Positions 1 through 6,209 are shown, counted from the stretch's first letter. The stretch: 8,987 nt of DNA from Chlamydiia bacterium (GCA_023269335.1 JAHFTM010000057.1:1-8987), one strand, 5' to 3'. The notes: generated by a model from the letters alone, not told the origin. Program-made: numbers and translations.

Positions 1-419
1 AAAAAAGAGCCGTTGCCATCCGCAGCAGTGACTTTTTGTCCTTGAGCGTTAAGTAAAGGCGCTCCACTTTCATCTTGGAGGGGGAGGGCGCCTTGTTGAA
101 AAAATGAAACACGCTCTTCAGCTATTCCAAAATAAGCATGTTCCTTGAAAAAATCGATTGTTGCAGCATGATTTTCTTCAGAGGTCATAAAGGCTATCTG
201 AAGAGCTGTTTTATAAGCTTTTGAGGCAGCAATAGTGCGTTCTATAAGTCTTTGAAAAAGGCTTTTTTTCATGAGAGGCGAGAGAGGGTAGCAGCCTTTT
301 GGTTTATCCATGCCAAGGCGCGTGCCTTGGCCTCCGGCTAACACCACAGCACCAATTTTTCCCTGAGCGAGTAACTTTTTTCCTAACGAGATATTTTCAG
401 ACACATTTGTGGATGGCAT
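1..419 (-). CDS. UDPGP-family UTP--sugar-1-phosphate uridylyltransferase (UDP-GlcNAc/UDP-Glc pyrophosphorylase type), N-terminal part only
   Basis: About 139 N-terminal residues are present; the rest lies beyond the left edge. Residues 27-36 read LAGGQGTRLG, followed by PKG at 40-42. This is the nucleotide-binding signature of the UDPGP family (human AGX1, plant and yeast UDP-sugar pyrophosphorylases). An FFQQGALPL stretch and ADGNGS near the window edge match the family's uracil/sugar-binding loops. Family enzymes join UTP to GlcNAc-1-P or Glc-1-P in the cytosol to make UDP-sugars for envelope glycans; which sugar is used cannot be read from this fragment. The start is well fixed: the ATG at 419 is directly preceded by an in-frame TAG, with GAGG about 6 bases upstream. 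Only 26 residues precede the signature, fewer than in eukaryotic relatives. The gene overlaps the end of the heptosyltransferase gene by 23 bp, so the two are probably translationally coupled. The family call is firm and the substrate is open. Confidence 0.87.
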   Translation of the reverse strand, partial: MPSTNVSENISLGKKLLAQGKIGAVVLAGGQGTRLGMDKPKGCYPLSPLMKKSLFQRLIERTIAASKAYKTALQIAFMTSEENHAATIDFFKEHAYFGIAEERVSFFQQGALPLQDESGAPLLNAQGQKVTAADGNGSF

Positions 420-1425
420 CTAAGACCTCATTAACCGTAATCGATGTCATGCAGCGAAAGTCAATGGGGCATTTTCTAAGGTAACAAGGGCTGCAAGGCA
501 CGTGCTTATGAATAACTTGTCCACCGGCATATGGACCTGTTTTTATTTCATTTGTCGAGCCGAAAATCGCTACGAGTGGAGCATTGACGGCGCTGGCCAC
601 ATGCATCGGACCGCTGTCATTTGTGAGGAAACAGTTACATTTAGAGATGAGAGCAATCAGCTCACGTAAGTTAGTTTTTGCAGCAAGGTTTGTCACTGAA
701 TGCGTAAAATCTTTACAGATATCATCGACAAGGGGCTTTGTAGTTGCATCGCCAAAATAAATAATGCGCTTTTTAGGATCTCGTAAAAGTTCAGCAGTTA
801 CCTTTTTAAAGCGCTCTGGAAGCCAACATTTTGCTGAACCATAGGCAGCGCCAGGATTGATGCCAATCAGGAGCTCATCTTTTGAGATGTTATGTTCTTT
901 CAGGATCTCAAGAGCGCGCTTTTTTTCCTGATCGCTTACATAGAGATTAGGTTTAGTGTTACTGACCGCTATGTGTAAAGGGCCAAGTAGTAGCTTATAG
1001 CTTGTGACAAGGTGTTCTGTTTCCCAGTTTTCTGGAAGCGGTAGAGCATGCGTTAAAAGAGGCGCGCGGAAATGATTTTTAAAGCCTAAACGAAGCGGAA
1101 TGCCTGCTTTATAAAACTGCCAGGCAGAAGAAAAAGAGCCTGTAAGGAGTAGTCCCAAGTCGAATTCTTTTTTACTCAACTCAGTAGTTATTCGTCTTGC
1201 TTCTTGCTTTTTTACTTTAGAGTTTCTTGAAAAAGTGAGAAATTCACTGATCGCAGGATTTTGAGAAAGTAAGTTTGCAATCGGGTCTGAGGCAAGCACT
1301 GCAATATGTGCTTTGGGAAAATGGGTTTTAAGATCTTGTAGCACGGGCGTTGCCATCACGGCATCACCAAGCCAGTTAGGCATGCGCACAACAATCCGCT
1401 TTAGGTGATTTACATCTATCGTCAT
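397..1425 (-). CDS. waaF: ADP-heptose--LPS heptosyltransferase II (glycosyltransferase family 9)
   Basis: This 342-aa protein has the usual length for WaaF, which transfers the second L-glycero-D-manno-heptose onto the LPS inner core at the cytoplasmic face of the inner membrane. Residues 15-27 (MPNWLGDAVMATP) are the GT9 N-terminal acceptor-side motif, with the conserved Asp at 21. Residues 190-205 (NPGAAYGSAKCWLPER) are the typical WaaF nucleotide-sugar motif. NDSGPMHVA at 269-277 is the GT9 C-terminal signature. The four cysteines at 311, 314, 319 and 325 (CSPC...CP...C) match the WaaF cysteine cluster. The ATG at 1425 has no clear Shine-Dalgarno sequence, but the first beta strand (KRIVVR) needs residues before the internal Met15, so the long start is kept. 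The pyrophosphorylase gene follows with a 23-bp overlap. The call implies a heptose-containing core. A related GT9 specificity (WaaC or WaaQ type) is possible but fits the motifs less well. Confidence 0.88.
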   Translation of the reverse strand: MTIDVNHLKRIVVRMPNWLGDAVMATPVLQDLKTHFPKAHIAVLASDPIANLLSQNPAISEFLTFSRNSKVKKQEARRITTELSKKEFDLGLLLTGSFSSAWQFYKAGIPLRLGFKNHFRAPLLTHALPLPENWETEHLVTSYKLLLGPLHIAVSNTKPNLYVSDQEKKRALEILKEHNISKDELLIGINPGAAYGSAKCWLPERFKKVTAELLRDPKKRIIYFGDATTKPLVDDICKDFTHSVTNLAAKTNLRELIALISKCNCFLTNDSGPMHVASAVNAPLVAIFGSTNEIKTGPYAGGQVIHKHVPCSPCYLRKCPIDFRCMTSITVNEVLDAIHKCV

Positions 1426-1495
1426 AAAAACTTGAATTTGTTTGAGTTTTTTGATAGTTTACGTAACCGAATTAAAAATTCAAAGGATATACTCT
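1426..1495. promoter_or_regulatory. Divergent promoter region between waaF and the Stealth pair
   Basis: This 70-bp spacer separates two genes that start in opposite directions, so it should hold both promoters. For waaF (minus strand), TTGAAT (plus coordinates 1478-1483) and TAAACT (1456-1461) are 16 bases apart, each matching 4 of 6 sigma-70 consensus bases. For the plus strand, TTGATA (1451-1456) is a fair -35 but has no good -10 at normal distance. TATACT (1488-1493) lies too close to the ATG. The sites are predicted from similarity only. Confidence 0.35.
1482..1487 (+). promoter_or_regulatory. Ribosome binding site that sets the start of the first Stealth gene
   Basis: AAAGGA lies 8 bases before the ATG at 1496. 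The open frame could begin earlier, at a TTG at 1442, but that codon has no Shine-Dalgarno sequence. The extra 18 residues would also put a polar stretch in front of what is otherwise a clean signal-peptide-like N-terminus. The ATG at 1496 is therefore preferred. Confidence 0.75.
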
Positions 1496-2596
1496 ATGCA
1501 GCTGCAGTATAAAAAATGGATTTTTCTAAGAATAACCCTTTTAGCGATATTGTTTTTGCACTCTAGCAAAGGCAGTCTTTTCGGGCAAGAGCTTATAGAT
1601 GTCGTCTATACATGGGTGGAAGGATCTGATAAGAATTGGCAAGAGATCCGCAACAGGTACTATCAGGAATACCATCCCTTTATTAGGAATACCGATGCCA
1701 ATACAAGAAATCGTTTTCGAAACCGCGATGAACTGAAGTATTCTTTACGTTCTTTATATCAATTCGCGCCCTTCATCAATCACATCTTTATTGTCACCTT
1801 TGGCCAATGCCCTTCATGGTTACGAGATAATCCAAAGATCACAATCGTTGATCATCAAGAAATTTTCCTTAATAAGGCAGATCTTCCAACCTTTAACTCG
1901 CAAGCAATTGAAGCGAACTTACATCGAATTCCAAATCTTTCAGAAAAATTCATCTATTTTAACGACGATGTTTTTTTAGGGACAAATGTTGAAGTAGAAG
2001 ACTTTTTCACAGAAGATGGCTTGATCTATGTAAATCCAAGCGACTTTAAAGTCCACAGAGGTACGGTTGGATCAGATGAAACTGCCTATGATAGCGCCTG
2101 GAGAAATACAGATGCACTTTTAAATGCCTGCTTTAAACATGAAAAACGTTTTAAGTTGGCCCATGCACCATTTCCACTGACAAAATCACTTGTTTCAGAA
2201 GTTGAGTCCAAATTTCCATTTGTCTTCCAACTAGTCTCTTCCCATAAGTTTCGAATGCCTACTGATTACACCTTAACGAATGGTTTGATTCAGTATTATG
2301 CAATCTATACACGCAAAGGGAAGCTGATGAGGATATATAGTCCTATGATACGGATACGTGCTAACATTGAAAAAAATGCCAATAGATTAGAGAAAGTAAA
2401 AAATGGCGCTTACAAATTCTTTTGCCTTCAAGACATTATTGTTGAAGATTGCAGTGAAGCAGACGATCAGCTTCATGAATTCTTAGAAACCTACTATCCG
2501 AAAATAGCTCCCTGGGAAAAAGGCTATGTTCCTGATGCAGGCCAGACTGAGAGTGTGACAGAAGAAGCGATAAATGTAGCGGAAGAAAATGATTAA
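1496..2596 (+). CDS. Stealth-family sugar-phosphate transferase with N-terminal signal sequence (copy 1)
   Basis: This is a 366-aa protein with the four Stealth regions in order. CR1 is IDVVYTWVEG at 34-43. CR2 spans about 73-162 (RNRDELKYSLRS, PTFNSQAIEANLHRIPN, then NDD at 156-158). A CR3-like part spans about 203-260 (HAP at 223-225, then SSHKFRMPTDY). A CR4-like end has KFFC followed by YYPKIAPWE. Stealth proteins, including bacterial capsule polymerases and metazoan GNPTAB, transfer a sugar-1-phosphate from a nucleotide sugar to a glycan acceptor. Residues 6-26 (KKW, a hydrophobic run, then SSKG) look like a signal peptide or membrane anchor, so the enzyme is predicted to be exported. 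It overlaps copy 2 by 8 bp (ATGATTAA), and the two share long identical blocks. In CR4 the usual Asn-Asp after the Cys reads Gln-Asp. Donor and acceptor are unknown. Confidence 0.88.
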   Translation: MQLQYKKWIFLRITLLAILFLHSSKGSLFGQELIDVVYTWVEGSDKNWQEIRNRYYQEYHPFIRNTDANTRNRFRNRDELKYSLRSLYQFAPFINHIFIVTFGQCPSWLRDNPKITIVDHQEIFLNKADLPTFNSQAIEANLHRIPNLSEKFIYFNDDVFLGTNVEVEDFFTEDGLIYVNPSDFKVHRGTVGSDETAYDSAWRNTDALLNACFKHEKRFKLAHAPFPLTKSLVSEVESKFPFVFQLVSSHKFRMPTDYTLTNGLIQYYAIYTRKGKLMRIYSPMIRIRANIEKNANRLEKVKNGAYKFFCLQDIIVEDCSEADDQLHEFLETYYPKIAPWEKGYVPDAGQTESVTEEAINVAEEND

Positions 2597-3674
2597 TAAA
2601 ATAGTTAGAGCACTATTTTTTAAAAGTTTATTCTTTACGATAGTCATTCACATGGCTACGCTGCATTCAGAGCCGATAGACGTAGTCTATACGTGGGTGG
2701 ATGGAAAAGATCAAGAATGGCAGCAAGCACGAGACAAGTTTTTCAGTCAATGCCAGTCTCTTTTACAGAATAAAGATGCCAATGTAAAAAATCGTTTCCG
2801 CAATCGTGATGAACTGAAATATTCACTGAGGTCTATCTATAAGTTTGCAAGCTTCATCAACCATATTTATATTATTACTTCTGGACCAAGTCAAAGGCCA
2901 AAATGGTTGAAAAATGATCCAAAAATCACCCTTATATCGCATCAAGAAATTTTTCCAAATAAAGAACATCTGCCTACATTTAATTCTCAGGCGATAGAGG
3001 CAAATTTACATAGAATTCCCAATTTGTCTGAGCGCTTTCTTTATTTAAACGACGACTTTTTCTTAGGAATGCCGGTGACGAGTGAAGATTTTTTCTCGAA
3101 AAGCGGGAAGATTTGCATTTTTTTTACGCGCGACAAGGTGGCTACAGGCGCACAAGTTTTAGGAGAAAGTGCGTTTGATAGTGCCTGGAAGAATAGCAAT
3201 GCGCTTTTAAATGCGCACTATAAACCAGAAAAGCGCTATCAGGTGGCTCATGCGCCTTATTCGTTAACAAAATCATTGATGCAAGAAGTAGAGGCGCGTT
3301 TTTCGCGAGTTTTTCAATTAGTTTCGTCCCATAAATTCCGCATGCCTTCTGACTTCACTTTGACGAATGGCCTTATTCAATACCATGCACTCTACACAAA
3401 AAAGGGCAAATCCATTAAAGTCCCTCTGACTATGATCAAGCTGAATGAAAAACTAGACAAAAATAACAAGCAATTTGAAAAGGTAAAAAACACTCCTTAC
3501 AAATTTTTCTGTGTGGAAGACTGTTCTAGCGAAGATAGTGAGGAGGTAGACCTTGCACTTGCACAATTTTTTGAAGCCTATTTTCCTGAAGCGGCGCCCT
3601 GGGAGCAACCTGTGATTGATATGACAAAATGGCCTCATAATCAAACTCGCGGTAAAATTGGTATTCGCGAATAG
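2589..3674 (+). CDS. Stealth-family sugar-phosphate transferase with N-terminal signal sequence (copy 2)
   Basis: This 361-aa paralogue of the preceding gene starts inside its last codons, with GGAAG at 2581-2585 as the likely ribosome binding site. The N-terminus (MINKIVRALFFKSLFFTIVI, then HMATLHSEP) looks like a short signal peptide that ends one or two residues before CR1 (IDVVYTWVDG). CR2 follows, with the same RNRDELKYSLRS and PTFNSQAIEANLHRIPN blocks and an NDD after ERFLYL. The CR3-like region has HAPYSLTKS and SSHKFRMPSDF. The CR4-like end has KFFCVED and YFPEAAPWEQ. The two copies differ most between CR2 and CR3 and in the C-terminal tail, which suggests different acceptors or a heteromeric enzyme. 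As in copy 1, the Asn expected in CR4 is replaced (Glu-Asp here). Export and a sugar-phosphate transfer role are inferred from the family and N-terminus; the substrate is unknown. Confidence 0.88.
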   Translation: MINKIVRALFFKSLFFTIVIHMATLHSEPIDVVYTWVDGKDQEWQQARDKFFSQCQSLLQNKDANVKNRFRNRDELKYSLRSIYKFASFINHIYIITSGPSQRPKWLKNDPKITLISHQEIFPNKEHLPTFNSQAIEANLHRIPNLSERFLYLNDDFFLGMPVTSEDFFSKSGKICIFFTRDKVATGAQVLGESAFDSAWKNSNALLNAHYKPEKRYQVAHAPYSLTKSLMQEVEARFSRVFQLVSSHKFRMPSDFTLTNGLIQYHALYTKKGKSIKVPLTMIKLNEKLDKNNKQFEKVKNTPYKFFCVEDCSSEDSEEVDLALAQFFEAYFPEAAPWEQPVIDMTKWPHNQTRGKIGIRE

Positions 3675-3848
3675 GTCATTTTTCTTTTGTACATTCAAAA
3701 ACAGGCGGACATAGCCAGAATACAAAGCCATCGCATATCCGTAGTGTCCTTTGCTTTGTTCAGTCATGATTTTAATAATAGCAGCTAAGATTTTCCTTAC
3801 ACAATGTAAAATTAAAAAATAATGAGCTACAGTTTTTGCGATAAATTA

Positions 3849-3877
3849 TTTACATATATTGTTGATTATAATACACT
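3849..3877 (+). promoter_or_regulatory. Predicted sigma-70-type promoter for the Ser/Ala-rich gene
   Basis: TTTACA (3849-3854) and TACACT (3872-3877) are separated by 17 bases, matching 5 of 6 and 4 of 6 consensus bases. A perfect TATAAT at 3867-3872 lies within the spacer but has no -35 at the right distance. Transcription would start near 3884, about 40 bases before the ATG. The surrounding 251-bp gap (3675-3925) is very A+T-rich from about 3780 on, and I see no other gene in it. Confidence 0.4.
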
Positions 3878-3925
3878 TACGTACATAAAAAGTATGAAAA
3901 AATTTAAAGTAACGAAAGAGGTTTT

Positions 3926-4543
3926 ATGAGTTCAGATTTTTTGGCCATTTCAGGTTATGCGAGACCCGCGCTCATTATGGGAAAACAGGCAGGAAAGGGG
4001 GTGCTGTATCTTGATTACAACAAGTGCCAACTGGACATCAAGGCATCTAAAAAGCTACCAGCCGCTGCACCTGTCGCACTGACATATTCTGCAAGTGGTG
4101 CAAGTGCAAGCAGCTCGTCAACTGCAGCCTCAACATCGCAGGTAGTTCTTCGGTTGATAGCATCACAGCGTTCGACTCCTACGCCTCCACTAACAGGCTC
4201 AGCATTTTCAACTTTCAGCACATCCGCTACACCTCCTCATTCGGCACCCGCTTTCAGCTCCTATCCATCCTTTACACCTCCTCACTCGGCATCATCTGCA
4301 AGTGCAGCAGCAAGTGCGGCATCTCAAGGGAGCACGTCCTCGAGCACATCATCTTCTAGCTCAAGCGTTCAAACAGTAGCTTTATCTGTTCTATCAGGAT
4401 CCACTATACCACAATCTGCCGCTGCCTCAGCTGCATCAAGTCAGCTGCAACTAGAGGACTTATTGGAACCAAGAGTTGACCTGAATCAAGCTTTGGAAAA
4501 AATGCTGTTAGAGCCAAGGCCGCCAACACCACCCACTTCCTGA
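3926..4543 (+). CDS. Ser/Ala/Thr/Pro-rich low-complexity protein of unknown function, candidate secreted protein
   Basis: I do not recognise this 205-aa protein. AAGAGG at 3916-3921 lies 4 bases before the ATG, and a plausible promoter lies further upstream. Residues 1-44 form an ordinary mixed segment with a Ser-containing N-terminus and no Sec signal peptide. Residues 45-172 are low-complexity Ser, Ala, Thr and Pro, including runs of four and six Ser and two TPPHSA repeats. Residues 173-196 return to normal composition and may form an amphipathic helix (LQLEDLLEPRVDLNQALEKM). The end is Pro-rich (PRPPTPPTS). LLEPR occurs twice (179-183 and 194-198). Base composition is visibly more G+C-rich than its neighbours, partly from the many Ala codons. 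The layout (short N-terminus, disordered Ser-rich middle, short C-terminal helical motif) resembles type III secreted or surface proteins of intracellular bacteria, but this is only resemblance. Confidence 0.72.
   Translation: MSSDFLAISGYARPALIMGKQAGKGVLYLDYNKCQLDIKASKKLPAAAPVALTYSASGASASSSSTAASTSQVVLRLIASQRSTPTPPLTGSAFSTFSTSATPPHSAPAFSSYPSFTPPHSASSASAAASAASQGSTSSSTSSSSSSVQTVALSVLSGSTIPQSAAASAASSQLQLEDLLEPRVDLNQALEKMLLEPRPPTPPTS
4214..4291 (+). repeat. Imperfect direct repeat within the Ser/Ala-rich gene
   Basis: ACACCTCCTCATTCGGCA (4229-4246) recurs as ACACCTCCTCACTCGGCA (4274-4291), 17 of 18 bases identical and 45 bases apart. Each copy is preceded by TTTCAGC (TTCAGC at 4214 and 4253) with a 6-base length difference between. 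The repeat encodes TPPHSA twice (residues 102-107 and 117-122), consistent with growth of the low-complexity region by in-frame local duplication. Confidence 0.8.
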
Positions 4544-4578
4544 ATAAAGTTCATGGAGGTAGGAAAGAGTTGTTCTCT

Positions 4579-5049
4579 TCAGACTTTCGAGAGGTAATAG
4601 GAAAGCAGTCCTTCATGACTGCTTTGTGGCTGGAATCCAATAGCCTCTAAAATTTTGATAGAAGCTTTATTTTTGGGTTTGACTTCAGCATAGATTCCTT
4701 CGAGATGCAAAGAGTTAAATCCATAAATACAGGCCTCTGAGAGTATTGACTTGCCGAATCCCTTACCACGCAACGTGGGATCTAGGTTGAAACTGATTTC
4801 AGCAGTGGTTTTATGGATATCATCAAAACGAATCATGCACGCAGGCATCTCTCCTAGAAAAGCTATCAACAATAGCCGCTGCAAGTCACTTGTCGCTTGA
4901 GCATACCATGCTTTATGACTTTCCCAAGAAATGAGATCTTCATTTTGTGACATGCTACGTGTGACCACATCATTGCGCCATGTCCAAATGAGTCTACTAT
5001 CACTACTTTCAGGATTTGGATCTGCTCTCTTGAATTGAATCTGTTGCAT
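4579..5049 (-). CDS. GNAT-family N-acetyltransferase, PseH-like
   Basis: This 156-aa single-domain acetyltransferase has the usual GNAT size. WRND at 24-27, followed by ISWESHKAWY at 40-49, is typical of the subgroup with PseH and related sugar or amino-sugar acetyltransferases. RGKGFGK at 94-100 is the acetyl-CoA pyrophosphate-binding loop (motif A). NKASIKILEAIGF at 127-139 is the usual motif-B ending. PseH acetylates the C4 amine of a UDP-altrosamine precursor of pseudaminic acid, but no other pseudaminic-acid gene is in the window, so the substrate (sugar, peptide or small amine) is not settled. The gene lies 21 bp after ruvA on the same strand and is probably the last gene of the ruv operon. 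A weak AGGTG about 10 bases upstream may be its ribosome binding site. It converges on the Ser/Ala-rich gene with 35 bp between them. Confidence 0.82.
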   Translation of the reverse strand: MQQIQFKRADPNPESSDSRLIWTWRNDVVTRSMSQNEDLISWESHKAWYAQATSDLQRLLLIAFLGEMPACMIRFDDIHKTTAEISFNLDPTLRGKGFGKSILSEACIYGFNSLHLEGIYAEVKPKNKASIKILEAIGFQPQSSHEGLLSYYLSKV

Positions 5050-5070
5050 AAAGGCGGCACCTACGATCTC

Positions 5071-5664
5071 TTAATTGGTCACGTTTTTTAAAGAGAGGGC
5101 GATCAAGCTGGAAAGATCTTGTGGCTCCTCTGTTTCTTCTAGCACTTTTGTGACTGCTTTTTTAGCAGCAAGCGGCGAAAGCCCAAGGTTTGTAAGAGCG
5201 CTGACAGCGTCATAAGAAAGAGATTGTCTTGGAGAGACTGGCCGTACAGTTTGCATGTTGATGGATGACAACGTATCTTTTAGCTCTACAAGGAGCCTTT
5301 CAGCAGTTTTTTTACCAATGCCCGGCACACGGCAGAGCATAGCAGCATCTTTTCTTGTCAGCGCATCAAAAAGCTCATCAAGGCTTAAGGTGCCTATAAT
5401 GGCAAGGGATGTTCTAGGGCCCACTCCGCTAATGCCTAAGAGAGCTTCAAAAAGATCACGTTCTTGCTCTTGTAAAAAACCAAAAAAGGTGTGTGCAAAT
5501 TCGCGCACCACAAAAGAAACATACAAAGTAGTTACGGTCTTGATTTCAACAGCTTGGGCTACTAAGTTTGTCGTGACAAACAATCGATAGCCAACCCCGT
5601 TTGCTTCTATCGTCACACTGTCTTTTGAGATCTTACTGATTTTACCTGTGATATAGTCATACAT
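5071..5664 (-). CDS. ruvA: Holliday junction branch migration complex subunit RuvA
   Basis: At 197 aa it is close to the 203 aa of E. coli RuvA. RuvA tetramers bind four-way junctions and load the RuvB motor, which drives branch migration before RuvC cuts. Domain I is an OB fold at about 1-62 (ANGVGYRLFV). Domain II has two helix-hairpin-helix motifs, GISGVGPRTSLAIIG near 77-91 and VPGIGKKTAERLLVELK near 113-129. A Ser/Pro-containing linker leads to the RuvB-binding domain III at about 150-197 (YDAVSALTNLGLSPLAAKKA). At the acidic pin, E. coli Glu55-Asp56 corresponds to Glu55-Phe56 here, so one of the two charges is missing. The protein starts MYDYI rather than the MIG of E. coli. The gene begins 2 bp after the ruvC stop codon, so coupled translation is likely. 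The identity is certain. Confidence 0.97.
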   Translation of the reverse strand: MYDYITGKISKISKDSVTIEANGVGYRLFVTTNLVAQAVEIKTVTTLYVSFVVREFAHTFFGFLQEQERDLFEALLGISGVGPRTSLAIIGTLSLDELFDALTRKDAAMLCRVPGIGKKTAERLLVELKDTLSSINMQTVRPVSPRQSLSYDAVSALTNLGLSPLAAKKAVTKVLEETEEPQDLSSLIALSLKNVTN

Positions 5665-5666
5665 TT

Positions 5667-6209
5667 TTACAACTCGTTGTTTTTTAGTTTGCCAAACAAA
5701 GCATTTTTTCTGGAATTTGCATGGCAGATAGCAATTGCCAGAGCATCTGCTGCATCTTGAGGTCGTGGGTATTCTTTAAGGTTTAAAAACCTGGCACAGG
5801 CACCTAAGAGCTGCTCTTTACTAGCGTTTCCGGTACCCACAATGCCTGATTTTACAGCGCGCGGTGCATACCCAAAAACCCGACATTTGTGTTTTTTTGC
5901 CGCAATGATAGCAACCCCTTGTGCGGTTCCAAGTTTGAGTGCACTTTGCGGATTTTTATAGACAAACTGTGTTTCTATGGCCATTTCAATGGGATTGTAG
6001 AGGCTCAGTAGCTCTTCCAGGCTTTCATAGATAATAAGGTAGCGGTCACTCAAAAGTGCATCTGGAGGCGGACGGATGCAGCCGTAATCAAGGGCTTTCA
6101 TCGTGTTGCCGATAATGGCTATCACCCCATAACCGGTAACTCTTGTGCCAGGGTCGATGCCAATGATGATTTGTTCGACTACATCATCCTTATTACTGGA
6201 AAAGGTCAT
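5667..6209 (-). CDS. ruvC: Crossover junction endodeoxyribonuclease RuvC
   Basis: RuvC is the dimeric, Mg2+-dependent nuclease that resolves Holliday junctions by paired nicks. All four catalytic acidic residues of the RNase H-like fold are visible: Asp19 (IIIGIDPGTRVTGYGVI), Glu79 (MAIETQFVYKNPQSALKLG), Asp152 and Asp155 (RPQDAADALAIAI). The frame can open at a TTG at 6239, giving 190 aa. That codon has no ribosome binding site and adds a basic leader not found in the family. The ATG at 6209 gives 180 aa, close to the 173 aa of E. coli RuvC, with about 12 residues before the first beta strand. With this start the gene overlaps the end of the coiled-coil gene by 17 bp and is followed 2 bp later by ruvA. 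The identity is certain; only the start is open. Confidence 0.96.
   Translation of the reverse strand: MTFSSNKDDVVEQIIIGIDPGTRVTGYGVIAIIGNTMKALDYGCIRPPPDALLSDRYLIIYESLEELLSLYNPIEMAIETQFVYKNPQSALKLGTAQGVAIIAAKKHKCRVFGYAPRAVKSGIVGTGNASKEQLLGACARFLNLKEYPRPQDAADALAIAICHANSRKNALFGKLKNNEL

Noticed and set aside
3662..3673. TATTCGCGAATA palindrome at the Stealth copy 2 stop codon, followed by T-rich sequence
   Set aside because: It gives only a 4-bp stem once a loop is allowed, and the T run is broken and 5 bases away; too weak for a terminator.
3722..3759. Inverted repeat ACAAAGC/GCTTTGT in the 251-bp spacer
   Set aside because: The 7-bp stem has a 24-base loop and no T tract, so it fits neither a terminator nor a known RNA; chance is likely in this composition.
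3453..3767. 104-aa open frame on the minus strand after the Stealth pair
   Set aside because: Most of it lies antisense inside the well-supported Stealth copy 2, it has no ribosome binding site I can defend, and its protein resembles nothing recognisable.
4015..4221. 68-aa minus-strand open frame inside the Ser/Ala-rich gene
   Set aside because: It is the antisense shadow of a low-complexity, G+C-richer coding region, where stop codons are rare on the other strand.
4565..4579. AAGAG-TTGTT-CTCTT hairpin between the convergent Ser/Ala-rich and GNAT genes
   Set aside because: The location suits a bidirectional terminator, but the 5-bp stem with little G+C and no T tract is not convincing.
5255..5590. 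111-aa plus-strand open frame across ruvA
   Set aside because: It is wholly antisense to ruvA, whose identity is certain, with no start signals of its own.
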